DNA of 64,000 bases from the NCBI RefSeq assembly GCF_001672815.1, contig NZ_LZKK01000315.1, positions 29,374 to 93,373 of the forward strand, in the 5' to 3' direction. The notes beneath the pieces were generated by a model. The model worked only from the letters and a program-made list of their open reading frames with translations, was not told the origin of the DNA and made no database searches. Source of the stretch: Mycobacterium sp. E796 (GTDB lineage: Bacteria; Actinomycetota; Actinomycetes; Mycobacteriales; Mycobacteriaceae). The position numbers and the translations under genes were made by a program. Positions 16,253 to 24,179 of this stretch are shown piece by piece (within the stretch, counting starts at the first letter, position 1; every line of letters starts with the position of its first letter).

Positions 16253-17402
16253 GGCTGGCGACGCGACGGGCGACATCGCTGCGCTCCGATCGCAGTTCCG
16301 TTCTTTCTTGGAGGGTGCGCCGAAACCGCCGGGACTTCGCAACTACGGCCCCACGCCGACCGCCGAGGACATCGCGCCGGGCCGCACGTGGCACAAGTAC
16401 CTCGCCGAGCACGGCTATGTGTGCCTGCATTGGCCAGTCGAGTTCGGCGGTGCCGACGCGTCGGTTGCCCATCAGGCGCTGTTCGCCGAGGAGTGTGCTC
16501 GCGCCGGGGTGCCCCGCCAGCTCGCGATCACCGCCATCGACCTGGTCGGACCGGTCCTGATCAAGTTCGGTTCCGAGCAGCAGCGCTCACGCTACCTCGA
16601 GCCCATCCGACTGGGAGACCATGTCTGGACGCAGCTGTTCTCCGAGCCGGGTGCGGGGTCCGACCTGGCCGGCGTCCGGACCAAGGCGGAGAAGACCGCG
16701 TCGGGGTGGCGCATAGATGGACAGAAGGTCTGGAGTTCGGCCGCGAATTCGGCGCAGTTCGGTTTGCTGCTCGCCCGCACTGGGCCGGATTCACATCGCG
16801 GGTTGAGCATGTTCATCGTTCCGATGGATGCTGCCGGCGTCTCGGTGCGGCCGCTTCGGCAGATGGACGGCGAGAGCAAGTTCAACGAGGTCTTCTTCGA
16901 CGATGTCGAGTTGAGCGATGACTGCTTGATCGGCGACAAGGGCCAAGGCTGGACCATCGCCATGCTGACGCTGGGCCGCGAGCGGCTGACGCTGGGTTCC
17001 AACGCCGTCGGAATGTTCAAGCTGCTCGATCGAATGCTGCAGGCGGCCCGTGACCGCGATCGGTTGAGTCCCGTGCTGGGCCAATCGATGACGAAGCTGT
17101 GGGCGCGAATGTGGCTGTTGCGGTTCACATGGGAGCGCGCGATCGCGGAAGGGGATACGTCCTCGTCGGCCTTCTCGGTTCTCAAACTGATGACCTCGGA
17201 GACCGATCGCGACCTGGGCGACCTCGCCACCGAAGTGCTCGGCACAGATGTCTGCGTGGACCCCTGCGACGACTCGGACGAAGCCGAGTTGGTCCGCGCC
17301 ATGCTGGTTGGACGCGCGCAGACGATCCTCGGCGGCACCAGCGAAATCCAGCGCAACATTCTCGGCGAGCGGATACTGGGTCTCCCAAAAGAGCCGCGGT
17401 GA
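16224..17402 (+). CDS. Acyl-CoA dehydrogenase (alpha-type, complete tail)
   Basis: The protein has up to 392 residues. FSEPGAGSDLAG (about residues 138-149) is the FAD/substrate motif, and ILGGTSEIQRNILGERILGLP closes the protein. This is the pattern of the active-site-complete chain of mycobacterial FadE enzymes. The proposed TTG at 16224 lies inside a gene remnant, and no good ribosome site is visible; the conserved part begins at about residue 17. The native start may therefore have been disturbed by the deletion. Its stop overlaps the GTG of the CoA-transferase gene (GTGA), so the two are coupled. Confidence 0.85.
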   Translation: MTNTAHTSTSAGDATGDIAALRSQFRSFLEGAPKPPGLRNYGPTPTAEDIAPGRTWHKYLAEHGYVCLHWPVEFGGADASVAHQALFAEECARAGVPRQLAITAIDLVGPVLIKFGSEQQRSRYLEPIRLGDHVWTQLFSEPGAGSDLAGVRTKAEKTASGWRIDGQKVWSSAANSAQFGLLLARTGPDSHRGLSMFIVPMDAAGVSVRPLRQMDGESKFNEVFFDDVELSDDCLIGDKGQGWTIAMLTLGRERLTLGSNAVGMFKLLDRMLQAARDRDRLSPVLGQSMTKLWARMWLLRFTWERAIAEGDTSSSAFSVLKLMTSETDRDLGDLATEVLGTDVCVDPCDDSDEAELVRAMLVGRAQTILGGTSEIQRNILGERILGLPKEPR

Positions 17403-18589
17403 CCGCCGATTTACTGCAGACGGAATTCCCTGCCGCACTGAGAGACAAGCTGCGCCCGGGCATGACCGTGGCGCTCGGCGACGGGGTCGGCGCACCGCGA
17501 TATACCGACGACGGTGCATCGGTGTGTGCCACGCTCAGCGCGGTGGCGCGCGAGATCGGTGGGATTCGACTTGTCGTCGGCTGGTTGCCCTCGCCCCTGC
17601 ACGGGCTGGAGTCCGACGCCTTCGCCGAAGTCGTCGCGATCATGCCGGGCTGGGGCGTGCGGAACATACTGGCCTCTCCGACAGCACGTTTCGTTCCGAC
17701 ACGGCTCAGTTCGGTCCCCTCGCTGGTGAGAGGTGTGCTCCGTCCCGACATACTCATCACTCGCGTGGTGGAGCGGGCAGGCCGCTTTCATTTTGGCACC
17801 GAGGTGTCTTGGCAACGCGAGATCGTCGACGCCGGTGCGGGCGTTTTCGCAATCGCCGACACGAACGCCCCGCTCGCCGACGCCGGCCCGCCCCTGGCCA
17901 CCGAGGCGATTGAGTTCATCGGCCATACCTCAGACGGTCCCGTCGAGATACCCAGCGTCGTTCCCGACGCGGTTCACGAAGCCCTGGCCGACGCGGTGCT
18001 GCGATTCGTACCCGAAGGCGCGCGGTTGCAGTACGGCCCCGGCAAGCTGGGCACCGCGCTGCTCAACCGCACGCAACGGCCGCTCCACATCGACACCGGC
18101 CTGTTGACCGACGCCGTCGTGGACCTCGACTCGCGCGGACTTCTCATCGCAATGCCCAGCGCCACATACCTGTTCGGGACCGAAGCGCTCTACCACTGGG
18201 CCGACGGCAAGCCGATCCTGCACGGCATCGACTACACCCACGACCTCACCCGGCTGTCCCGAGGCATTCCATTGGTCGCGGTCAACACCGCGCTCGAAAT
18301 CGATCCGTTCGGTCAGATCAATGTCGAGGGAATCGGCGAGAAAATCGTCGGCGGCATCGGTGGACATCCGGACTACTGCGCGGCGGCGAGCATGAGCCGG
18401 GGCGGCCTGTCCATCATCGCGGTCCCCTCCACGGTGAACGGCCGCTCCCCCTTCGTCGAGCGGTTGAGCAGGCCGGCATCCACACCCGCGCACGACATTG
18501 ACCTCATCGTCACCGAATCAGGCCACGCGGACCTGCGCGGCGCCGACTGGGACCAGCGCAGGCGACTCATCGGCGGACTGTGCGAATGA
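17399..18589 (+). CDS. Acetyl-CoA hydrolase/transferase-like CoA-transferase
   Basis: This 396-residue protein of the AcCoA hydrolase/4-hydroxybutyrate CoA-transferase superfamily (class I fold) is single-chain. LRPGMTVALGDGVG near the N-terminus and GIGGHPDYCAAASMSRGG (about residues 320-337) mark the two halves. The usual active-site Glu lies in the second half, but I cannot assign it with certainty; NTALEIDPFGQINVE (about residues 298-312) is a candidate region. GTG 17399 overlaps the FadE stop. It probably moves CoA between a pathway acid and acetyl- or propionyl-CoA, or hydrolyses a CoA ester. Confidence 0.75.
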   Translation: MTADLLQTEFPAALRDKLRPGMTVALGDGVGAPRYTDDGASVCATLSAVAREIGGIRLVVGWLPSPLHGLESDAFAEVVAIMPGWGVRNILASPTARFVPTRLSSVPSLVRGVLRPDILITRVVERAGRFHFGTEVSWQREIVDAGAGVFAIADTNAPLADAGPPLATEAIEFIGHTSDGPVEIPSVVPDAVHEALADAVLRFVPEGARLQYGPGKLGTALLNRTQRPLHIDTGLLTDAVVDLDSRGLLIAMPSATYLFGTEALYHWADGKPILHGIDYTHDLTRLSRGIPLVAVNTALEIDPFGQINVEGIGEKIVGGIGGHPDYCAAASMSRGGLSIIAVPSTVNGRSPFVERLSRPASTPAHDIDLIVTESGHADLRGADWDQRRRLIGGLCE

Positions 18590-18600
18590 AGGGAGCAACC

Positions 18601-19512
18601 ATGACTGAAGGAGCACTATCGGGGCGCGTCGTCCTGGTCACCGGTGGCGGACGCGGCATCGGACGCGGCCACTGCCTAGCACTGGCCGCGCATGGCGCCG
18701 CGGTTGTCGTCAACGACCCGGGCGTCAGCCGCGACGGCTCCGCGGGTGACGCGGGTCCGGCCGCCGAGGTCGTCGCCGAAATCGAGGCCAATGGTGGCAA
18801 AGCGATCGCTCACACCGGGTCGGTCGCCTCGTGGAGCGACGTCGCCGACATGATCGCCGCGGCCGTTTCCACGTTCGGCACGCTGACCGGCGTGGTGAAC
18901 AACGCAGGCATTGTGCGAGACGCGATGGTGGTCAACGTGACCGAGGACGACTGGGACGCGGTGATCGCGGTGCATCTGAAAGGCACTTTCGCCGTTACCA
19001 GACACGCGTGCGAGTACTGGCGTTCCCAGTCCAAGGCCGGCAACCAGATCGATGCCCGGATCGTGAACACGGTGTCCGGCGCCGGCCTGTGGGGCAACGT
19101 CGGACAAAGTGCCTACGGTGCCGCCAAGGCCGCTATCGCGAATCTCACCGTCGTCACGGCCATGGAGGCACGCCGCTACGGCGTTGCAGTCAACGCGATC
19201 TCGCCCCTGGCAGTTACCCGGATCAGCGAGGACTTCTTCGGCGGAGAAAAGTCCAGTGATCCGGCACTTGACCCGGCGCGCAGTTCTGAGGTGGTGGCGT
19301 GGCTGCAAGGGCCGGAGTCCGGTTGGCTGACGGGCCAGATTCTGCGCGTCAATGGCCATCAGCTCAGTCGTATCGAAGGGTTCACCGAGTCCATGGGCCG
19401 CTATTACGCCAAAGACGGTGCATCGCTGAAATTTTCGGAGATCGGCCAGGCGCTCAGTTGGCTGTATGGGACCTCGCCACGAGGTCTGGCGGGGCCGCTG
19501 CCGACGACCTGA
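18601..19512 (+). CDS. SDR family oxidoreductase (MFE-2/hydroxyacyl-CoA dehydrogenase-like)
   Basis: The protein has 303 residues from ATG 18601 (AAGGGAG six bases upstream). TGGGRGIG is at 14-21 and NNAG at 100-103, with catalytic Ser159, Tyr172 and Lys176 all present. The long N-terminal half with VVNDPGVSRDGS resembles the dehydrogenase domain of peroxisomal-type multifunctional enzyme 2, which oxidises 3-hydroxyacyl-CoAs. The C-terminal extension of about 50 residues is longer than in plain SDRs. It lies in line with a FadE and a CoA-transferase, which fits the third beta-oxidation step. Confidence 0.88.
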   Translation: MTEGALSGRVVLVTGGGRGIGRGHCLALAAHGAAVVVNDPGVSRDGSAGDAGPAAEVVAEIEANGGKAIAHTGSVASWSDVADMIAAAVSTFGTLTGVVNNAGIVRDAMVVNVTEDDWDAVIAVHLKGTFAVTRHACEYWRSQSKAGNQIDARIVNTVSGAGLWGNVGQSAYGAAKAAIANLTVVTAMEARRYGVAVNAISPLAVTRISEDFFGGEKSSDPALDPARSSEVVAWLQGPESGWLTGQILRVNGHQLSRIEGFTESMGRYYAKDGASLKFSEIGQALSWLYGTSPRGLAGPLPTT

Positions 19513-19598
19513 CCGAAGGCCGCGCAGTCCTCGCGGTGAGATTCATTCGCTTCGGCCCGGAACCGAACCCGAATCCACTACTGATGAAAGGTATTTCG

Positions 19599-20399
19599 AT
19601 GGGACGTATGACCGGCAAAGTCATCCTGGTCACCGGCGCCGGGCGCGGCATGGGACGTAGCCACGCTGTCCGATTGGGAGAGGAGGGGGCCGACCTCATC
19701 CTCGTCGACATCTGCGCCCCGATCGACAGTCTCAACTATGCGATGAGCTCGCCCGAAGACCTGGCGACCACGGTCAAGGAAGTGGAGGCATTGGGACGGC
19801 GGGTGCATGCCGCTCACGCCGACGTTCGAGACCGCAAGTTGATCCAGGACGTTGTGAACGCCGGCGCCGAAGAGCTCGGGGGTCTCGACGGAGCGGTCGC
19901 CAACGCCGGGGTCCTGACCATTGGAACCTGGGACACGATGACCGACCAAGATTGGCGGGTTGTGTTGGACGTCAACCTGATTGGCACCTGGAATACCTGC
20001 CTGGCCGCGATCCCCCACCTGTTGGAACGAGGGGGCAGCCTGGTGAACATCAGCTCAGCGGCGGGCATCAAAGGGACTCCGCTGCACACCCCCTACACCG
20101 CGAGCAAGCACGGCGTTGTCGGCTTGAGCATGGCCTTGGCAAACGAGCTCGCCAATCACTCGATTCGCGTAAACACCGTGCACCCCACCGGCGTGCCCAC
20201 TGGCATCGATGCACCGGAATTGCTGGAACTGCTGGGCAACAAGCGTCAGGATCTGGCGCCGATCTTCCAGAACGCGATGCCAGTTTTCATGGTCGAATCC
20301 GTCGACATCAGTAATGCGGTGCTGTATCTGCTGTCGGACGAAGCCCGCTTCGTCACCGGTACCCAATTGAAAGTCGAGGCAGGAGTGACGATTCGTTGA
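19599..20399 (+). CDS. SDR of the mycofactocin-coupled type
   Basis: The protein has 266 residues; ATG 19599 follows GAAAGG. TGAGRGMG (12-19), ANAG in place of NNAG, and Tyr166/Lys170 (PYTASK) are present. The insert after strand 2 (VDICAPIDSLNYAMSSPEDL and the following TVKEVEALGRR) is the hallmark of SDRs that keep NAD bound and pass electrons to mycofactocin. The likely reaction is alcohol oxidation. A decayed carboxymuconolactone-decarboxylase-like gene follows directly. Two more SDRs of this type lie at 29861 and 55162. Confidence 0.88.
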   Translation: MGRMTGKVILVTGAGRGMGRSHAVRLGEEGADLILVDICAPIDSLNYAMSSPEDLATTVKEVEALGRRVHAAHADVRDRKLIQDVVNAGAEELGGLDGAVANAGVLTIGTWDTMTDQDWRVVLDVNLIGTWNTCLAAIPHLLERGGSLVNISSAAGIKGTPLHTPYTASKHGVVGLSMALANELANHSIRVNTVHPTGVPTGIDAPELLELLGNKRQDLAPIFQNAMPVFMVESVDISNAVLYLLSDEARFVTGTQLKVEAGVTIR

Positions 20400-20610
20400 A
20401 CCAGGTTTACGCGGCGCCTCAGACAGGCCAGTTCACGCTCGACGAGCCGGACGAGTTCATCTTGCACTCGCGGTGTACTGCGGTTGGCCCAAGGCTGAGG
20501 TTGTCGAGTCGATTCTCGAGGAGCAACTGACTCGACTGGCGGCTGAAGGCGACGCCATCGTGCCTCGCCCTCACCCGAATCCCCTCAGCTCCGCACCTGC
20601 CGACCAGGAA
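20400..20610 (+). pseudogene. Decayed carboxymuconolactone decarboxylase-like gene fragment
   Basis: Directly after the SDR stop, one frame reads QFTLDEPDEFILH and then breaks; from 20473 the next frame reads YCGWPKAEVVESILEEQL. Restoring one C near 20467 joins them into FILHLAVYCGWPKAEVVE, which is the C-terminal signature of CMD-family proteins. The N-terminal half (about 100 residues) is absent, so the gene is both truncated and frameshifted. CMD-like proteins commonly follow SDRs in catabolic clusters. The rest of this 356-base gap, about 20610-20755, holds nothing I recognise. Confidence 0.6.
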
Positions 20611-20755
20611 CTCCGAAACTGGCCCCACGCATACTCGGCGATGAAATCCCGAGACATCACGAGTGGACAGTCCAGGTGGCACCACCTGATGCGGGCCGAC
20701 CGGGCATCCGCGACGACCCTGCGGTTTCGTCGGTGGACGCAGCGCAACGGCGGCG

Positions 20756-21829
20756 TTAACCCTTGTGGGTCGAAAGAACCGCGTCGGCGGCGCGACTGGG
20801 ACTGAGGCCGCCGTACTCGCCGGCTTTAGGCTGGAAGGTCAGCGCCCATCTCCGCATCATGCGGAACAGCTTGGCCTCCTGGGTCTGCAGCGATGGCGGC
20901 TCGATGAACCGCTGGTGCTGCCAGATCGCGAGATCCTCGGGGAACACCGACTCGATGGCCTTGATCCTGGCAGAGCGTTCATCGTCGCTTTCACCATCGA
21001 TCTTCTCGACGAAAAGTGTCTGGCGCAGCGTCGAGGTCTGGGCATCCACCGGCGTAACTGATATCACCGAATGCGTGTTGTCGCGTCCGGAGAACCGTGT
21101 GAAGGCCATCCCGACGCCCCACTGTTTGAGCGTCACAGTGTCCTCCCGACGAGGACCGTCGACCTTGCGCTTACCCCGAGAGTGCACGCGCAGCTTGGTT
21201 TTGAAGAAGACGTCGGTGACTTCGTAGTCCACCAGGGTCGGTAGGTCGCGGGTGTGGTGCACGTAGCGGAAATGGATGGGATCGACGATGTTCTCGGCGA
21301 CGACCCGTGGTTCGATGGGCAGGTCCCCGTACTCGAAGGCACTGCCCGCGGTCGCCACGTCCCAGAACTCGCCCGTCGGATACTCATCGCGCAGATCTTC
21401 CAACAGATCCGGTACCGCCCACGCCGGCGGCTGACCCGCCACGTCGTGCCACAGGTAGACGATGCCGTTGCGCTCGCATACGGGCCACGGCTCGATACGT
21501 CGTTTACTCGTCCTTCCTTCCGGCACGGCCACGTTCTGCCCGTCCGGCCCCCAAGTCCAGCCGTGGAACGGGCACACGATGCAGTCGTCGACCACCCTGC
21601 CGCCATAACCCAGATGCGCGCCGAGGTGCTGGCAGGTCGCCTCCAGGCAGCGTAACTGCCCGCCGACCGACCGGTAGAGGACGAGCTCCTGGCCAAAGAC
21701 CTTGAGCGGCTTGATATCACCGGTTGTGAGCTCATGCGACCAGCCGACGACGAACCAACCGCTCGGAGCCATCCACGCCGGGATCCGCACCTCTGACTCG
21801 GTGTCGGTCACCGTGATCGGTTTACGCAC
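20756..21829 (-). CDS. Rieske non-heme iron oxygenase, terminal oxygenase (KshA-like)
   Basis: This 357-residue protein starts at GTG 21829. The Rieske 2Fe-2S site is CQHLGAH followed by CPFHGW (CxH...CxxH), and the mononuclear iron motif is NIVDPIHFRYVHH (D-x2-H-x4-H). Both are complete. The order and length resemble ketosteroid 9alpha-hydroxylase oxygenase KshA and related actinobacterial oxygenases. No reductase is encoded nearby, so it must borrow one. A clear promoter with a dyad lies just upstream at the end of the TetR gene. The hydroxylation target is unknown; a steroid or terpenoid ring is plausible. Confidence 0.9.
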   Translation of the reverse strand: MRKPITVTDTESEVRIPAWMAPSGWFVVGWSHELTTGDIKPLKVFGQELVLYRSVGGQLRCLEATCQHLGAHLGYGGRVVDDCIVCPFHGWTWGPDGQNVAVPEGRTSKRRIEPWPVCERNGIVYLWHDVAGQPPAWAVPDLLEDLRDEYPTGEFWDVATAGSAFEYGDLPIEPRVVAENIVDPIHFRYVHHTRDLPTLVDYEVTDVFFKTKLRVHSRGKRKVDGPRREDTVTLKQWGVGMAFTRFSGRDNTHSVISVTPVDAQTSTLRQTLFVEKIDGESDDERSARIKAIESVFPEDLAIWQHQRFIEPPSLQTQEAKLFRMMRRWALTFQPKAGEYGGLSPSRAADAVLSTHKG

Positions 21830-21863
21830 AGCAAGCCACCTCTCAAGCCGACCAGATGATCGA

Positions 21864-21896
21864 ACACTACGATACTTAGACAGATGCGTCAAGTAT
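21864..21896 (-). promoter_or_regulatory. Promoter with overlapping inverted repeat for the Rieske oxygenase
   Basis: On the minus strand TTGACG (21892-21887) and TAGTGT (21869-21864) stand 17 bases apart, a good -35/-10 pair, 35 bases before the GTG at 21829. ATACTT (21872-21877) and AAGTAT (21891-21896) form an inverted repeat that brackets the spacer; the left and right arms can be extended to ATACTTaGAC and GTCAAGTAT. A repressor bound here would block the promoter; the TetR whose 3' end overlaps the site is the natural candidate. Confidence 0.55.
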
Positions 21897-22503
21897 TCGT
21901 GATGAGCGCCCTGACCATCGCGGTTGCGGTGGCGTGCGGCGAATGTCGCCTTCCTCCGGGCATATCCACAGTCGAGGAGAACCACAGCGACTCGAGCATC
22001 GCTTCTAGTGCCAGCCCCTGGGAGACGGGGTCGCCAAGCGAACTTCCGCGGATGCGATCGATGTTATGGCCGATACGGGCCGCCCATCGCCGCTGCGCCT
22101 TCCAGCCGGATTTCTGCAACCCTGGATCGGCAAATGCCGCCTGCCGCCATACTGTGGCGAACGCGCCGAAATCGTCAAAGTACGAGAAGAATTGCGCTAC
22201 CCAGGAGGCTAGGTCACTATCGTCAGGCCGCTGCGGCAGCGCATCGAGCGCCTCAAGGATGCGGGTCAGCTGCTGGACGGACCGCTCAGCGACGGCCAGA
22301 AACGCATCTTGCTTGGTCGCGAAGTAGACGTAGAAAGTAGGACGGGAAACCCCTGCTCGCTTCGCGATCTGCTCGACCCGCGTGGTCGAATAGCCGAGTT
22401 CCTGGAAGGTCAGGCGAGCCCCTTCGAGGATCTGCTCACGAGTCCGGTCCGTCTTGGCGCCAGCCGCCCATGGCGGCGTGCGTTCGCGCGACTTCATCGC
22501 CAT
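21889..22503 (-). CDS. TetR-family transcriptional regulator
   Basis: The protein has 204 residues from ATG 22503; a GTG at 22539 would add 12. The helix-turn-helix lies at about residues 18-62 (VEQIAKRAGVSRPTFYVYFATKQDAF). The C-terminal half is the variable ligand domain. It is upstream of and in line with the Rieske oxygenase gene, which has its own promoter with a dyad at the regulator's 3' end. It diverges from the LLM gene at 22594. It probably controls one or both neighbours. Confidence 0.88.
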   Translation of the reverse strand: MAMKSRERTPPWAAGAKTDRTREQILEGARLTFQELGYSTTRVEQIAKRAGVSRPTFYVYFATKQDAFLAVAERSVQQLTRILEALDALPQRPDDSDLASWVAQFFSYFDDFGAFATVWRQAAFADPGLQKSGWKAQRRWAARIGHNIDRIRGSSLGDPVSQGLALEAMLESLWFSSTVDMPGGRRHSPHATATAMVRALITNT

Positions 22504-22550
22504 GAGTGAAGCACATGACGCGGCGGCCCCGCGTCGCACGTGTCTTCGAG

Positions 22551-22566
22551 GAATATAGTTAGATGA
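22551..22566. promoter_or_regulatory. AT-rich promoter element with ATATAGTTA core
   Basis: GAATATAGTTAGATGA lies in the divergent gap between the TetR (start 22503) and the LLM gene (start 22594). It shares ATATAGTTA with the elements at 2609 and 51039 and contains the same TATAGT, 35 bases before the LLM start. It may be the -10 region, an operator, or both. Confidence 0.45.
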
Positions 22567-22593
22567 TTTTGCATCCTAGTGTCCGGAGGACAA

Positions 22594-23580
22594 ATGCCGT
22601 CGTCAACGACCTCTGTCAACGTCGGGCTATATTTCGACCTCCGCAATCCACTTCAGTGGCGGCAGGATCCTGCGCGACTGCACGCTTTCGCACTGGAGCT
22701 GTGCGAGGAAGCCGAACACCTGGGCGCGCATTCAATCTGGCTCACCGAGCACCACCTGTTCGACGACGATTACATCGCCGCGCCGCTGACGTTCGCGGCC
22801 GCGGTGGCTGCGCGGACCAAACGGGTCCGGGTCGGCACCGCGATCGTGATCGCACCACTGCACCACCCTGTCGAGATCGCTGAACAAGCGGCGATGGTCG
22901 ATCTGATTTCGAACGGGCGCCTCGACCTGGGCCTGGGTGCCGGCTACCGGGTACCGGAGTACGCCCTGTTCGGCAAGAGCCTGCAGCGCCGGTACGCGCA
23001 GACCGATGCCTGCGCGCGCGAGGTGCGACGGCTGTGGGGCCCCGGTGGGGTGACGCCCGGGCCGGTTCAGTCCCGGCCACCGATCTGGATGGGTTATCAA
23101 GGACCGCAGGGGGCGCGGCGGGCCGGACTTCTTGGTGAGCGCTTGCTGTGCGCGGATGGCCGCCTCTGGGAGCCGTACCGGACGGGATTAGTCGCGGGTG
23201 GGCACAATCCAAGCGCCGCAAGGATGACCGGCGCGGTACAGGGGTGGGTCAGTGACGATCCCGAGGCGGACTGGCCCGTGGTATCCAAACATCTTGCTTA
23301 TCAGGTTGATTCGTATCGTCAGCACATGGTGGAAGGCACTGGGAGGCCACGACCTCGCCCGGTCGATGCAGATCGGCTGCGCGGCCGTGATGCGGGGGTT
23401 CTCGACTATTTCTGGTGTGAGACACCATATTCCATGGCGGCGAAGGTCCGGGCGATGATTGGCGACGCGCCCGCCGAGACGGTGTTCTTCTGGGCGTCGC
23501 TGGGCGGGATGCGCGAGGAGTGGGCCCTCCGGCATGTGCAGACGATCTGCACAAAGCTCGCTCCTTTACTGAAAGGCTAA
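22594..23580 (+). CDS. LLM-class flavin/F420 oxidoreductase
   Basis: The protein has 328 residues from ATG 22594, with GGAGG a few bases upstream. VGLYFDLRNP begins the barrel; SIWLTEHHLFDDDY (about residues 46-59) and ISNGRLDLGLGAGYRVPEY (about residues 105-123) are the bacterial-luciferase-like blocks. This EHH-type block resembles FMN-dependent LLM monooxygenases more than the two DHPAP-type LLM proteins at 6529 and 35310, so the cofactor may differ. The stop overlaps the convergent TetR gene by four bases. Confidence 0.85.
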   Translation: MPSSTTSVNVGLYFDLRNPLQWRQDPARLHAFALELCEEAEHLGAHSIWLTEHHLFDDDYIAAPLTFAAAVAARTKRVRVGTAIVIAPLHHPVEIAEQAAMVDLISNGRLDLGLGAGYRVPEYALFGKSLQRRYAQTDACAREVRRLWGPGGVTPGPVQSRPPIWMGYQGPQGARRAGLLGERLLCADGRLWEPYRTGLVAGGHNPSAARMTGAVQGWVSDDPEADWPVVSKHLAYQVDSYRQHMVEGTGRPRPRPVDADRLRGRDAGVLDYFWCETPYSMAAKVRAMIGDAPAETVFFWASLGGMREEWALRHVQTICTKLAPLLKG

Positions 23581-24179
23581 GCGGCGCCTAGACCGCGCAG
23601 CACGAAGCCCAGCAGATGTTCGACCTCGTCGGCGGCATCTGCCGTCGACTTCTGATAAAAACGGTCGAGAAGTGCGGCATCGAAAGCCGCCCGTATCGAC
23701 CGAGCATCCACCTCCGGAGTGCACACGGTGAAGATACCCTCGGCTTTACCTCGATGGAGAATCGCGGCGATTGACGCCTGATCGGCCGCCATGACGATTT
23801 CGAGTTCGCGGTTATAGCCAGGAGTGCGCCGAAGCTCCTCCGAGTAGAAGATGGCCACCCTCTTGCGCTTGCGCGGATTCGACACAAGCTCGAACAGGTG
23901 CGTCATCCACGACCGCAGGGCCTCGATTGGGGTCTCGGCACGCGCCACGACCTCGCGCAGTTGCGCCTGCACTGCTTCCCGATCCCTACGGAACATTTCT
24001 AATAGAAGATCGTGTTTGGTTTTGAAGTTCCGGTAGAAGGCTCGCGTCCCTAGCCCGGCTTCCTCGAGTATCGCGGTAATGGATGCCGACTCCTCGGAGT
24101 TGCGATCGAGACACCGGTAGGCGGCATCGATGATGCGCTGCCGCTCTGATGAGCGATCGAGCGTCTTAATGTCAGCCAC
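23577..24179 (-). CDS. TetR-family transcriptional regulator
   Basis: The protein has 200 residues. The helix-turn-helix is at about residues 12-58 (ITAILEEAGLGTRAFYRNFKTKHDLL). GTG 24179 lies inside the end of the tandem CoA-transferase gene (8-base overlap), so the two are co-transcribed and probably coupled. The only intergenic region of this unit (26629-26833) holds two near-identical inverted repeats, which makes this protein the best candidate for binding them and controlling both the CoA-transferase/TetR unit and the divergent operon. Confidence 0.88.
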   Translation of the reverse strand: MADIKTLDRSSERQRIIDAAYRCLDRNSEESASITAILEEAGLGTRAFYRNFKTKHDLLLEMFRRDREAVQAQLREVVARAETPIEALRSWMTHLFELVSNPRKRKRVAIFYSEELRRTPGYNRELEIVMAADQASIAAILHRGKAEGIFTVCTPEVDARSIRAAFDAALLDRFYQKSTADAADEVEHLLGFVLRGLGAA

